A DNA stretch of 49,828 nt from Ignavibacteria bacterium (GCA_016873775.1 VGWC01000010.1:1-49828), one strand, 5' to 3'; positions 33,495-42,443 are shown, counted from the first letter of the stretch. Translations and numbers: made by a program. The notes: generated by a model from the sequence alone, not told the origin.

Positions 33495-34289
33495 ATGAAT
33501 AGAGCACTTCGCGCCGCAACAACGGGATTATCTGCGCAGCAAATGAGCATTGAAATCATCGCCAATAACTTATCGAATGTTAACACTGCTGGGTTCAAAA
33601 AAATGCGACCTGAATTTCAAGATTTGATGTATCAAACATTGGAAATTGCAGGCGCATCTCCGCAAGGGCAAACTACACAACAACCTGTTGAAGTTCAAGT
33701 AGGAAATGGAGTAGTTCCTATTGGTACTGTTCGACAATTTTCCCAAGGAGATCCGTTGATAACAAATAATCCATTGGATATGGCAATCGAAGGCGAAGGA
33801 TTTTTTCAAATTCGTCGTCCAGATGGAACATTAGCATATACGCGAGACGGAGGTTTAAAACTTACTAGTGACGGAACATTGGTAACATCGCAGGGATATT
33901 TAGTTGAGCCGGGAATTACGCTTCCGCAAAACACTCGCGACATTCAGGTTTCACGAGACGGAAAAGTGAATGCGCTGATTCCAGGAGAAATTAATCCGGA
34001 ACTTGCAGGTGAAATTGAATTGGCAAAATTTGTGAATCCGGCAGGGCTTCGTGCTATTGGAAATAATTTATATCAAGAAACCATTGCATCTGGACCGCCA
34101 ATTTTAGGAAAAGCAGGAGACGAAGGATTTGGCGAAGTAAAGCAAAAAGAAATTGAAACGTCAAACGTTGATATTGTTGAAGAAATGGTTGCAATGATTG
34201 TTGCTCAACGTGCATATGAAATCAATTCCAAAGTTATACGTACGGTTGAAGATATGTTATCTGTAGCGAATAATCTTAAACGTACATAA
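33495..34289 (+). CDS. flgG: Flagellar distal rod protein FlgG
   Basis: FlgG forms the distal rod that passes through the P- and L-rings. The N-terminus MNRALRAATTGLSAQQMSIE with IANNLSNVNTAGFKKMRPEF, the QGDPLITNNPLDMAIEGEGF core and the C-terminal IVEEMVAMIVAQRAYEINSK are those of FlgG rather than FlgF. At 264 residues it has the usual length. Its stop codon overlaps the flgA start (TAATG). The presence of ring genes immediately after fits its role. Confidence 0.95.
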   Translation: MNRALRAATTGLSAQQMSIEIIANNLSNVNTAGFKKMRPEFQDLMYQTLEIAGASPQGQTTQQPVEVQVGNGVVPIGTVRQFSQGDPLITNNPLDMAIEGEGFFQIRRPDGTLAYTRDGGLKLTSDGTLVTSQGYLVEPGITLPQNTRDIQVSRDGKVNALIPGEINPELAGEIELAKFVNPAGLRAIGNNLYQETIASGPPILGKAGDEGFGEVKQKEIETSNVDIVEEMVAMIVAQRAYEINSKVIRTVEDMLSVANNLKRT

Positions 34290-34972
34290 TGATTTTGTTT
34301 TTTTTTCTATGGTTTGTTTCTGAAATACAATTTTCAGTAATTTCTTTCGAAGAAATTCAAAAAACAGTAGAAAGATTTGTATTTCAAGAAGTAGGATTAC
34401 CGAAAGAAGATGTAACGGTGGAATTCCGAAATACTCTTTCCAATATTCGTATAGAAAAAAAAACATATCAAGTGAATGTAGTTCCTGATAAAAATATTAT
34501 TTTTCGCGGGAAGGTAACGCTGCCCGTGGAAATTGTCAGCGAAGGTAAAACTGAAAAGCGGATATTAGTATCACTGAATGTTCGTAGGTTTGCCAACGTT
34601 TGTTCTCCATCGCGTTTGATTGCAAAAGGAGAAATACTTTCTGAACACGATATTTTGGTTCGGAAAATAGAAACAACGTCTATTACACAACCGTTTTATT
34701 CGATAAAGGAAGAATGTATTTCAAAACGAGCGACGAAATCGTTACTTCCGGGAAAAACGTTACTGAAAGAAATGCTGGAAGAAATACCGATTGTACTCAA
34801 AGGAAAAACAGTGCGAGTAATTGCAAAAACACCGACGGTTTCAATTTCAACATTCGGTGAAGCGCAACAGGACGGAAGTCGGAACGAAATTATTTCCGTT
34901 CGGTTATCAAATTCAAAAGAATTAGTCAAAGTAAAAATATTAGATGATAGTTCAGTTCTCGTTATTCAATAA
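34289..34972 (+). CDS. flgA: P-ring assembly chaperone FlgA
   Basis: FlgA is a periplasmic chaperone for FlgI assembly. The N-terminus MILFFFLWFVSEIQFSVI is a signal peptide. The C-terminal SAF domain starts at about residue 105 (PSRLIAKGEILSEHDILVRK) and continues through the SAF-type chaperone fold with LLPGKTLLKEMLEEIPIVLK and GKTVRVIAKTPTVSIS. The length of 227 residues is normal. The ATG overlaps the flgG stop by one base. Together with flgH and flgI it shows that the cell has an outer membrane and a P-ring. Confidence 0.9.
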   Translation: MILFFFLWFVSEIQFSVISFEEIQKTVERFVFQEVGLPKEDVTVEFRNTLSNIRIEKKTYQVNVVPDKNIIFRGKVTLPVEIVSEGKTEKRILVSLNVRRFANVCSPSRLIAKGEILSEHDILVRKIETTSITQPFYSIKEECISKRATKSLLPGKTLLKEMLEEIPIVLKGKTVRVIAKTPTVSISTFGEAQQDGSRNEIISVRLSNSKELVKVKILDDSSVLVIQ

Positions 34973-34990
34973 TTTGAGAAAGGAAAAAAT

Positions 34991-35587
34991 ATGATACGTA
35001 CAACATACGTTTTAGGCATTAGTATATTGTTATTCGTATTTTGCGGAGAAACATTTTCGCAGGATATGAGAGGAAACGTTGCGCGTTCTCTTTTTAGCGA
35101 TACGAAAGCAAACAGAGTTGGTGATGCTATTACTGTTGCAATCCTCGAAGTGAGTAGTGCAATTAATAATGCGACAACGACAACAGAACGTTCAAGCGAT
35201 TTGACGTTAAACGCAAATGCGGCATCATCCGGGATCGGAAATATTCCTGAAATCAGCAACGATATGTCTTTAGGAACGGGTAATGCGTTTTCCGGCGGAG
35301 GTTCTGTTGCAAATCGGGGAGATGTACGTGCTACGATTAGCGCAACCGTTGATTCGGTTTTTGCAAATGGGAATCTACGGATTTACGGAACAAAAACAAT
35401 AACTATACGAAACGAAGAACAGCGAATAGAGATTTCCGGTATCGTTCGTCCTTCGGATATTCAAGCAGACAACAGTGTTTTATCAACCAATGTAACGGAT
35501 TTAGTGATAGTTTTTTCAGGAAGCGGAATGGTTGACCGCGCACGTGAACCCGGTTGGTTAACACGTATTTTCCATTGGATTTTCTAA
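34991..35587 (+). CDS. flgH: Flagellar L-ring protein FlgH
   Basis: FlgH forms the outer-membrane L-ring. The core is clear: SLFSDTKANRVGDAITVAIL, then GDVRATISATVDSVFANGNL, IYGTKTITIRNEEQRIEISG and IVRPSDIQADNSVLSTNV. At 198 residues it is short compared with the 220-240 usual in Proteobacteria, mainly at the N-terminus. Enteric FlgH is a lipoprotein; here the only N-terminal cysteine (Cys18) lies in FVFCGE, which is not a proper lipobox, and cleavage after FSQ by signal peptidase I looks more likely. GAGAAAGGA precedes the ATG. Confidence 0.93.
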   Translation: MIRTTYVLGISILLFVFCGETFSQDMRGNVARSLFSDTKANRVGDAITVAILEVSSAINNATTTTERSSDLTLNANAASSGIGNIPEISNDMSLGTGNAFSGGGSVANRGDVRATISATVDSVFANGNLRIYGTKTITIRNEEQRIEISGIVRPSDIQADNSVLSTNVTDLVIVFSGSGMVDRAREPGWLTRIFHWIF

Positions 35588-35593
35588 ATCAAT

Positions 35594-36694
35594 ATGAAAA
35601 AATTTTTTGCAGTTTTATTTACAATCATTACTCTTGTCAATAATATTTTTGCAGTTCGAGTCAAAGATATTGCGTATGTGAACGGTGTTATGAGCAGCCA
35701 ACTCATCGGGTATGGATTAGTTACGGGTTTGAACGGAAGCGGCGACACGCAACGTTCCGCATTTACACTTCAATCTGTATCAAGTATGTTGAAACGATTC
35801 GGAGTAACAGTATCTCAAGATGCGTTGCGTTTGCGTAATGTTGCCGCAGTTATGATTACTGCAACGGTTCCTCCGTTTGTAAAAAAAGGCGGAACAGTTG
35901 ATGTAATAGTTTCTTCGATGGGTGATGCGACGAGTCTTCAAGGAGGAACATTATTACTCACTCCAATTTCTGCAATTGATGGAGTAGTTTATGCGATGGC
36001 GCAAGGTCCAATTTCCGTTGGTGGATTTAGCGCAACTGCTGGTGGAAGTGAATTTCGTCGTTCGCATACTGCATCGGGACGAATTCCATCGGGTGCAATT
36101 TTAGACAAGGAAATTCCAACAAATTTTCATACACAGGATTGGAAAGTAGAAGTTGTTCTTTTTCAACCGGATTTTACAACGGCGCAACGTATTTCTGATA
36201 CGGTAAATACAAAATTCGGAAGTGAAATTGCTTTTGCACGCGATGCATCTTCTGTTACTATGAATGTTCCTGCAGAATTTCAATCGGAATCGAAAGTAGT
36301 GCAGTTTATTGCACAGGTGGAATCGTTTGAAGTTTCTCCTGATGTTGCTGCAAAAGTCGTTATCAATGAACGAACTGGAACCGTTGTTGCCGGAAGCAAT
36401 GTAACGATTTTGCCTGCCGCAATTTCTCACGGTGGAATTACTATTGAAATACAACAGGTTCCAGTAATTTCGCAACCTGGTCCTTTTTCAAAAGGAAATA
36501 CGGTTCAGACGGAACTCTCTGCAATTTCTGCGTCGCAAGATACTTCCTCGGTGAAAGCAATTAGTGGTGCAGCGACGGTTCAAGATGTTGCACAAGCGTT
36601 GAATTCGTTGCGCGTAAAACCACGGGATATTATTGCTATTTTTCAGGCGTTGAAAGAAGCAGGTGCATTAAAAGCGGAATTGATTATTATTTAG
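35594..36694 (+). CDS. flgI: Flagellar P-ring protein FlgI
   Basis: FlgI forms the periplasmic P-ring. A signal peptide (residues 1-20, ending NIFA) is followed by the hallmark VRVKDIAYVNGVMSSQLIGY and GLVTGLNGSGDTQRSAFTLQ. Further motifs are AVMITATVPPFVKKGGTVDV, SSMGDATSLQGGTLLLTPI and the C-terminal VQDVAQALNSLRVKPRDIIA. The length of 366 residues is normal. It stands after flgA and flgH and before the flgJ-type gene, the standard ring segment. Confidence 0.96.
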   Translation: MKKFFAVLFTIITLVNNIFAVRVKDIAYVNGVMSSQLIGYGLVTGLNGSGDTQRSAFTLQSVSSMLKRFGVTVSQDALRLRNVAAVMITATVPPFVKKGGTVDVIVSSMGDATSLQGGTLLLTPISAIDGVVYAMAQGPISVGGFSATAGGSEFRRSHTASGRIPSGAILDKEIPTNFHTQDWKVEVVLFQPDFTTAQRISDTVNTKFGSEIAFARDASSVTMNVPAEFQSESKVVQFIAQVESFEVSPDVAAKVVINERTGTVVAGSNVTILPAAISHGGITIEIQQVPVISQPGPFSKGNTVQTELSAISASQDTSSVKAISGAATVQDVAQALNSLRVKPRDIIAIFQALKEAGALKAELIII

Positions 36695-36704
36695 TTTTGA
36701 AAAA

Positions 36705-37547
36705 ATGAGCATCCATACATCAATACCATTACAAGACGTAGTTGCGCAAAAACCGCGTGTAGAACTTGACCCTCAGAGAAAAATAAAGTTACAACGCGCT
36801 GTACGAGATTTTGAAGCAATGTTTCTTAATCAAATGCTGAAAAGTATGCGTAGTACGGTTCAGCAATCAGGATTATTTGGTGAAGAAAATTTTGGTGGAG
36901 ATGTTGTTAATTCAATGTTTGATATGGAATTATCAAGCAAACTTGCTCAGAGTCGTGGCTTCGGAATTGGCGATATGTTATATTACAAAATTACCGGCGA
37001 ACATTTGCCTACAACGATTACTGCTTCTTCGCAATCTTCCGAAATGAATAGCGTTTCTCCAAAACGTAATGTGAGTAAAGAAGTACAAGAATTTACTCCG
37101 ATAAATGCGGCTCCGCGTCCTTTGCCTGGAGAAGCAAAAACATTACGAGAACGAGTTGAGCAATACAATGATATTATTGATGAAGCAGCAAAGAAATATT
37201 CGTTGGATTCGAATTTAATTAAAGCAGTGATAGCAACGGAATCAAGAGGGAATATGAATGCGCGCTCGCCGAAAGATGCAAAAGGAGTTATGCAACTTAT
37301 TGATAGTACAGCGGCAGAGATGGGTGTAAAAGATGTTTGGAATCCTTCTGATAATATAATGGGAGGAGCAAAATACTTAAAGTTGATGTTAGATAATTTT
37401 GACGGTGATATTGAAAAAGCACTCGCTTCGTATAATGCCGGTCCAGGTTCTGTAATGAAACACAAAGGAATTCCGCCGTATAAAGAAACGCAGCAATACG
37501 TAAAACGTACGATGAACTATATGAAATATTTTCAGATTCCGGAATAA
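36705..37547 (+). CDS. flgJ: FlgJ-type rod-binding protein fused to lytic transglycosylase
   Basis: The N-terminal part (about residues 25-100) is the rod-binding domain: AVRDFEAMFLNQMLKSMRST, then QSRGFGIGDMLYYKI. The C-terminal part (about 150-275) is an SLT-type lytic transglycosylase, not the glucosaminidase domain of enteric FlgJ: Glu179 in ATESRG is the expected catalytic residue, with DAKGVMQLIDSTAAEMGV and ASYNAGPGSVMKHKGIP. The enzyme should cut peptidoglycan so the rod can pass. No Sec signal is present, consistent with export through the flagellar system. The Ser/Pro-rich linker spans about 100-150. Confidence 0.93.
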   Translation: MSIHTSIPLQDVVAQKPRVELDPQRKIKLQRAVRDFEAMFLNQMLKSMRSTVQQSGLFGEENFGGDVVNSMFDMELSSKLAQSRGFGIGDMLYYKITGEHLPTTITASSQSSEMNSVSPKRNVSKEVQEFTPINAAPRPLPGEAKTLRERVEQYNDIIDEAAKKYSLDSNLIKAVIATESRGNMNARSPKDAKGVMQLIDSTAAEMGVKDVWNPSDNIMGGAKYLKLMLDNFDGDIEKALASYNAGPGSVMKHKGIPPYKETQQYVKRTMNYMKYFQIPE

Positions 37548-37549
37548 CA

Positions 37550-38032
37550 ATGCCCGTTCATCCAATACAATTATCTCCTGTTGAGCAACTCATAAAATTG
37601 ATGCTTATGGAATCGGAAACCGCTGAAGAATTATTCCATATTCTTACGGAACAACAGGAATCGCTCATTACATTATCTGGAGATATGCTTGAAATTACTG
37701 TTGAACGTTGCACGGAAATCAATCGTCGGATGCGAGCGTATGAAAAAGATAGACAACGATTGCTTGCAAATGTAATGAAAGGAACACTTGCGGAAAAGTA
37801 TATTGGTTCGCCGAATGCGTTTGATAGATTGATGGAAGTAATGGATAATCGCGGAGGAATGAAAATAAAATTACGAGATGTACGTGAACGATTACGAATT
37901 GCTGTTGCAAGTGTCGTTCAACGCAATGCTGTAAATTCTCTATTATTAGAACACTCGATGCATTATGCACAGAATATGATAAGAACAATTACGACAAGTT
38001 TTTCAAAACAACTGATAGATCAAAAATATTAA
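37550..38032 (+). CDS. flgN: FlgN-like export chaperone
   Basis: This helical 160-residue protein has the FlgN pattern: an N-terminal amphipathic helix with paired Glu (AEELFHILTEQQESLITLSG) and the ITVERCTEINRRMRAYEKDR helix. FlgN binds the hook-filament junction proteins FlgK and FlgL before export. The gene is directly before flgK and flgL and two bases after the flgJ gene, which supports the call. Sequence conservation in this family is low, so identity rests on fold pattern and place. Confidence 0.8.
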   Translation: MPVHPIQLSPVEQLIKLMLMESETAEELFHILTEQQESLITLSGDMLEITVERCTEINRRMRAYEKDRQRLLANVMKGTLAEKYIGSPNAFDRLMEVMDNRGGMKIKLRDVRERLRIAVASVVQRNAVNSLLLEHSMHYAQNMIRTITTSFSKQLIDQKY

Positions 38033-38044
38033 ATTACAATATTT

Positions 38045-39610
38045 ATGCCTGGACCAAGTTTAAACCATATCATCGAAATTGCTAAACGCGGCTTGTATGC
38101 TCAACGTCTTGGAATGGACATTGTAGGACACAATGTTGCAAACGCATCAACTCCCGGATATTCACGACAACGTGTTGATTTCCGTACAGGAGAAGTTTTA
38201 AAAACAAATCAAGGATTGTTGGGAACAGGAGTTATTTCCACGAATGGAGGAAGAATTCGCAACGCATTTGTTGATGAACATGTGCGCGTTTCGACTGGCA
38301 CATTTGAAGATGCGAGCGCACAACGACAAACAATGTCGCGTATAGAAACGAAAATCAACGAATTAACAATAAACGGTTTAGGACAGCAGATAACAAGGTT
38401 TTTCAATGCATTTCAAACATTGGCGCAAAAACCCGAAGATGTTGGACCACGTATAAATGTTATTAATCAAGCAAAACGAGTTGCAGATGCATTTCATAAT
38501 GTTGTTCAAGGATATGAAAGTGCGCAAAAAGAAACGCATCAAGAAGTTGAAAAAATTTTAAATCAAATTAATAGATTAGCCGAAGATATTGCTATTGCAG
38601 ACAGAGAAGTTCTCCGTTTGCAATCTGTTGGCGTTGATGCAAGCGATGCAAAAGACACGAGAGATTTGCTCATTGATGAACTTTCGAAATATGCAAACGT
38701 AAAAGTCAGCGAAGATTCGAAAGGTTCCGTGTTAGTTTCTATCGGAGGAATTGTTGTTGCATCACGTGGAGGCGCATCAAAATTGCAGATGGAGCAGATT
38801 ACTCAAGATATATATTTTGAAGGGCAAGAAGACCCGTTCACCGTTGATAGACTTGCAATTACTATTCCTCCGTTCAACGAAGATTCAATATTGGAACCGC
38901 AAAATCGAACTGTCAATATTACTTCCGGTCAATTGAACGGATTTTTAAAAACATATAATGAGCATTTGGTTCCGGGAATAATGCGCATCAATACACTTGC
39001 GCAATCATTCGCTGCAAAAGTGAACGAAATTCATTTATTAGGATATGGAAGATTCAATCCCGAATCGGGAACAATGACTTCTGAACTTCCGCTTTTCACC
39101 ATTGGATATGATGGAAGCGGCGCTGATGTATATACAGATCCCGATGATATTCGGAGTATAGATATTACAGATAAGAGCGATCCGTATAGCACCGTTGCAA
39201 AATTTATTAATGTATCGAAAGATATATTGTCTAATCCTGATGGAGTTGCGGCTTCAGCAGAAGATGGAGTTCCGGGAAGTAACGCTATAGCACTTCGCAT
39301 CGCAAACTTGGCGAATCTTCAATTTGTAATCGAAGACCCGAATAATCCCGATACGTTTCGCTATACGTTTGAAGAATATAACAGAAAAAGTGTTGATGAA
39401 CTGGGAACTGCAATCTTCAGCGCAACAAATTCGGAAGAAGCATCGCAAATAGTTCTTGAAAGAATGGTTCAGGAACAACAAGCAATTTCAGGTGTTTCTA
39501 TTGATGAAGAGATGAAAAACTTAGTGGAGTTTCAACGAGCATACGACGCTTCGGCAAAAATAGTGGCAACAGTGAATGATATGTATTTAACAATCTTAAA
39601 TATGGTATAA
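38045..39610 (+). CDS. flgK: Hook-filament junction protein FlgK (HAP1)
   Basis: FlgK joins hook and filament. The N-terminal motif VGHNVANASTPGYSRQRVDF (about residues 27-46) and the C-terminal helix VSIDEEMKNLVEFQRAYDAS with AKIVATVNDMYLTILNMV are diagnostic. The NQINRLAEDIAIADREVLRL helix and DTRDLLIDELSKYANVKV lie in the middle, as in other FlgK. The length of 521 residues is usual. It is followed by flgL after seven bases. Confidence 0.95.
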   Translation: MPGPSLNHIIEIAKRGLYAQRLGMDIVGHNVANASTPGYSRQRVDFRTGEVLKTNQGLLGTGVISTNGGRIRNAFVDEHVRVSTGTFEDASAQRQTMSRIETKINELTINGLGQQITRFFNAFQTLAQKPEDVGPRINVINQAKRVADAFHNVVQGYESAQKETHQEVEKILNQINRLAEDIAIADREVLRLQSVGVDASDAKDTRDLLIDELSKYANVKVSEDSKGSVLVSIGGIVVASRGGASKLQMEQITQDIYFEGQEDPFTVDRLAITIPPFNEDSILEPQNRTVNITSGQLNGFLKTYNEHLVPGIMRINTLAQSFAAKVNEIHLLGYGRFNPESGTMTSELPLFTIGYDGSGADVYTDPDDIRSIDITDKSDPYSTVAKFINVSKDILSNPDGVAASAEDGVPGSNAIALRIANLANLQFVIEDPNNPDTFRYTFEEYNRKSVDELGTAIFSATNSEEASQIVLERMVQEQQAISGVSIDEEMKNLVEFQRAYDASAKIVATVNDMYLTILNMV

Positions 39611-39617
39611 TTATTTT

Positions 39618-40646
39618 ATGAGAATCTCAGATAATACATTTGTTTCCAATTTTCTTTCAAACATTACGAAAAATAAAATTCGTACTGACCAACTTCAGGT
39701 GCAGTTAGCATCGGGAAAGCAATTTACACGCCCATCTGAACGTCCACTTGATGCTGATTTTCTTATACGGAACAAACATTATTCCGACAGAAACAAACAG
39801 TATTTGGATAACATTCAAATTGCTTCAAACAATTTATTGGTAACTTCTGAAGCAATTGACCAAGCAGTACATGTATTTCAAGATGCACTGGAAAATCTCA
39901 TTGCCGCTTCAACTTCAACGAATCTTCACGCTCGCCCGTTTTACGCACAGCAATTTGAAAATTTAGTAGGGAAATTAACTGTTATTGCAAACTCAACCAA
40001 CGACGGCAAATTTCTTTTTGGCGGTTCACAAACAGTCTCTACCGTGCTTGTTTCCGATGACCTTGGAAATGACCGTCCTTGGGTGCCATATTTACGAAGC
40101 GTTGAACTACAAGAAGACCCAATATATGCCGAGCGAACAACAAGTATTGTTTTTAATCCAGATGGATTAACTGGTGTTGAAGATTCTTTTTTAGATGTAG
40201 AAGTTGGAGACGGAACAACAACGCAAATGAATATCGCCGCCATTGAAGTTCCCATTGGAGATGGAATAAATATTCAGATGAATATTACCGCAGCAGAAGC
40301 ATTTAACGAAACATCGGATTCTGCATTTCAAGTATTGTTGGATATCCGTGATGCGTTAGATGCAGGCGACCCAACTGATGGAGATATGATGAGTCGAGTT
40401 AAATTAGCACTGGACCATTTTATCAAAGTGAATGAAAAAATCGGAGCGCAATTGCAAACATTGGATGCGGTAAAAGAGAGAATTGATATGGAACAAATCG
40501 AATTGGAAAATATGCGCGCATTACGGGAAGATACGGATATTGCGTCAGCAGTTGTCGAATTACAAAAACAACAAACACAATTAGAGGCGGCGTATAAAAT
40601 GGGCGCTTCTATTTTGCCGAAATCACTTGTAGATTTTTTACGATAA
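39618..40646 (+). CDS. flgL: Hook-filament junction protein FlgL (HAP3)
   Basis: FlgL is the second junction protein, related to flagellin. The N-terminal helix RISDNTFVSNFLSNITKNKI and LQVQLASGKQFTRPSERPLD, plus the GKFLFGGSQT turn, are typical. The C-terminal coiled coil includes DIASAVVELQKQQTQLEAAY. The middle contains a short internal near-duplication (VEVGDGTTTQMNIAA and VPIGDGINIQMNITAA). It is the last filament-side gene before motA; flagellin itself is not in the window. Confidence 0.93.
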   Translation: MRISDNTFVSNFLSNITKNKIRTDQLQVQLASGKQFTRPSERPLDADFLIRNKHYSDRNKQYLDNIQIASNNLLVTSEAIDQAVHVFQDALENLIAASTSTNLHARPFYAQQFENLVGKLTVIANSTNDGKFLFGGSQTVSTVLVSDDLGNDRPWVPYLRSVELQEDPIYAERTTSIVFNPDGLTGVEDSFLDVEVGDGTTTQMNIAAIEVPIGDGINIQMNITAAEAFNETSDSAFQVLLDIRDALDAGDPTDGDMMSRVKLALDHFIKVNEKIGAQLQTLDAVKERIDMEQIELENMRALREDTDIASAVVELQKQQTQLEAAYKMGASILPKSLVDFLR

Positions 40647-40688
40647 TTACATTTAACCACGTTATAGTTTTTAGAAAGTTCGATACGT

Positions 40689-41486
40689 ATGGATAGAAAA
40701 TTTGATATGATGACTCTCATCGGTTTCATTATGGGAGTAGGCGGAATTGTTGTTGCATATAAGTTCATTGGACATGGTAAAATGAGAATGCTCGTCGGAG
40801 CCCCTGCATTAGAGGCAATTCTCATCGTGGGATTAGGAACAATGTCTGCTACGATTGTTGGTCAATCGTGGAAAAGATTTACAACAATTCCAAAACTCGT
40901 TGGACAAGCATACAATCCTTTGACGTTCAATTTTCACGAATCCATTGATCAAATGGTAAACTTCGCAGCCATCGCAAGAAAAGATGGAGTTCTCGCATTG
41001 GAAAAAGAATTGCCTACAATAAAGGAACCATTTTTCAAAAAGATGCTTGGGTTAGCAATTGATGGAAATGACCCCGATGTGATTCGTTCTATTGCAGAAA
41101 CGGAAATGACGTTTGTCGGAGAACGTCATAACGTGAACATCACCATCTTCAATAAAATGGGAGGATATTCTCCCACGATGGGAATTATTGGAACAGTAAT
41201 CGGATTAATAGGAACATTCGCGGCTGCTGGCGGCGGCGGCGGCGATTCCGAAAAATTAATTTCTCATATTGCTACCGCATTCGTTGCAACATTGTGGGGA
41301 ATATTTTTAGCAAACCTTGTCTTTCTCCCTATTGGCGACCGGTTGAAAAATATTCATTTAGAAGAAGAAGAATATATGGATGTTATTATGCGCGGCGTTA
41401 TAGCAATACAAGAAGGCGAAGCGCCTTCAATTGTTAAAGCGAAACTGTACAGTATGCTTCCGGCAAGTAAACAAGAAAAAAAATAA
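40689..41486 (+). CDS. motA: Flagellar stator protein MotA
   Basis: MotA is the membrane ion-channel subunit of the stator. Four membrane helices are visible (about residues 8-25, 36-58, 152-175 and 190-215). The conserved third-helix region NKMGGYSPTMGIIGTVIGLI and IATAFVATLWGIFLANLVFL are present. A run of five glycines follows at about residue 180, encoded by GGC/GGCG repeats. The length of 265 residues is normal. The gene is 42 bases after flgL and is followed by motB after 30 bases. Whether the stator uses protons or sodium cannot be told with certainty. Confidence 0.95.
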   Translation: MDRKFDMMTLIGFIMGVGGIVVAYKFIGHGKMRMLVGAPALEAILIVGLGTMSATIVGQSWKRFTTIPKLVGQAYNPLTFNFHESIDQMVNFAAIARKDGVLALEKELPTIKEPFFKKMLGLAIDGNDPDVIRSIAETEMTFVGERHNVNITIFNKMGGYSPTMGIIGTVIGLIGTFAAAGGGGGDSEKLISHIATAFVATLWGIFLANLVFLPIGDRLKNIHLEEEEYMDVIMRGVIAIQEGEAPSIVKAKLYSMLPASKQEKK

Positions 41487-41516
41487 ATTTTGTTCATTCA
41501 TAAATAATTAAACTGT

Positions 41517-42245
41517 ATGAAAAAGAAACATGTAGAACAACATGCAGATGAAAGATGGCTTTTAACGTATGCAGATTTAATTACATTGTTACTCGCATTG
41601 TTTGTTGTTTTATGGTCATTCGAAAAGATGGATTCAAAACAAGTTATGGAAGCGCTTTCTGGAGTTTTCAGCGATGATTTATCTGGCGGCGGAGAAGGTG
41701 TGCTTGAAGGAGCCGGGACCTCCATTGACCCATCTCTCGCAAGGTCAATTCGCGACCAAAAACAAATTGAAAATGTTAAAAAAGCATTGGATTCCGCTGG
41801 TTTAAGTGATATAATAGAAATCAGCACACAACTTGGAAAATTGAACATCACTATGAAAGGTGATGTAAGTTTTCAATCCGGCAATCGGGCTTTAAAAACA
41901 GAAGTTCGTAAAGCACTGGTAGCAACGCTTCCGATTATCAAAGACCAGATTGAACGATTCAAGCGATTAAAAATTTCCATTGAGGGACATACTGATAATG
42001 ACCCTATTTCGACTGCTGAATTTCCTTCCAACCTTCATTTATCAACAGCACGCGCACTTAGCACAGCAGACTACTTAATCAGCGACCTTCATATTGACCC
42101 GAAGTTAATTCAAGTTGAAGGATATGGTGAATTTAAGCCAATTGCTCCGAACAATTCAATTGATGGAAAGAAGAAAAACAGAAGAGTTGAAATTTCTTTG
42201 ATTACTGGCGAACAAACAAGTTCAACTGTAAAAAACGAAGAATAG
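41517..42245 (+). CDS. motB: Flagellar stator protein MotB
   Basis: MotB anchors the stator to peptidoglycan. The single membrane helix follows the basic N-terminus, with the essential ion-binding aspartate at Asp20 in WLLTYADLITLLLALFVV. The C-terminal OmpA-like domain contains ISIEGHTDNDPISTAEFPSN, LSTARALSTADYLISDL and VEGYGEFKPIAPN with KKKNRRVEIS. The length of 242 residues is usual. A clear intrinsic terminator begins 19 bases after the stop and closes the flagellar locus. Confidence 0.95.
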   Translation: MKKKHVEQHADERWLLTYADLITLLLALFVVLWSFEKMDSKQVMEALSGVFSDDLSGGGEGVLEGAGTSIDPSLARSIRDQKQIENVKKALDSAGLSDIIEISTQLGKLNITMKGDVSFQSGNRALKTEVRKALVATLPIIKDQIERFKRLKISIEGHTDNDPISTAEFPSNLHLSTARALSTADYLISDLHIDPKLIQVEGYGEFKPIAPNNSIDGKKKNRRVEISLITGEQTSSTVKNEE

Positions 42246-42263
42246 CCAAAACAGATTCACATG

Positions 42264-42297
42264 AAAAACCCCAAGTAAAAATTGGGGTTTTTATTTT
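42264..42297 (+). terminator. Intrinsic terminator after motB
   Basis: AAAAACCCCAA (42264-42274) pairs perfectly with TTGGGGTTTTT (42282-42292) around a 7-base loop, and a T-rich stretch follows. It ends the flagellar transcript 19 bases after motB. Confidence 0.9.
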
Positions 42298-42375
42298 CTC
42301 GAATAGCAGTTATTTACTCCGTGTTGCTCAGAGAAACGTCGAAAAAGAATGAATTATTTTTTGGCAAATAATTGG

Positions 42376-42426
42376 TTTTCACACAAAAATAATTTAATTT
42401 TTGCATGCAATTTTTTTTCACACAAA
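42376..42426 (+). promoter_or_regulatory. TTTTCACACAAA direct repeat before the response regulator
   Basis: TTTTCACACAAA occurs exactly at 42376-42387 and 42415-42426, 39 bases apart start to start, with TTTGCATGCAA between them. The second copy ends 17 bases before the response-regulator ATG. OmpR-type regulators commonly bind direct repeats at their own promoters, but usual spacing is 10-11 or 20-22 bases, so autoregulation is only suggested. Confidence 0.4.
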
Positions 42427-42443
42427 TATAAAAGGAAAATAGA

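Noticed and set aside
40650-40688. Sigma28 (FliA) promoter before motA
   Set aside because: TAAC and GTTCGATA resemble the two boxes, but the spacing is 20 bases rather than about 15 and the start would fall at the motA ATG.
41222-41245. GGC/GCG repeat run in motA
   Set aside because: It encodes a glycine run in a loop of MotA and stays in frame; there is no sign of a phase-variable tract.
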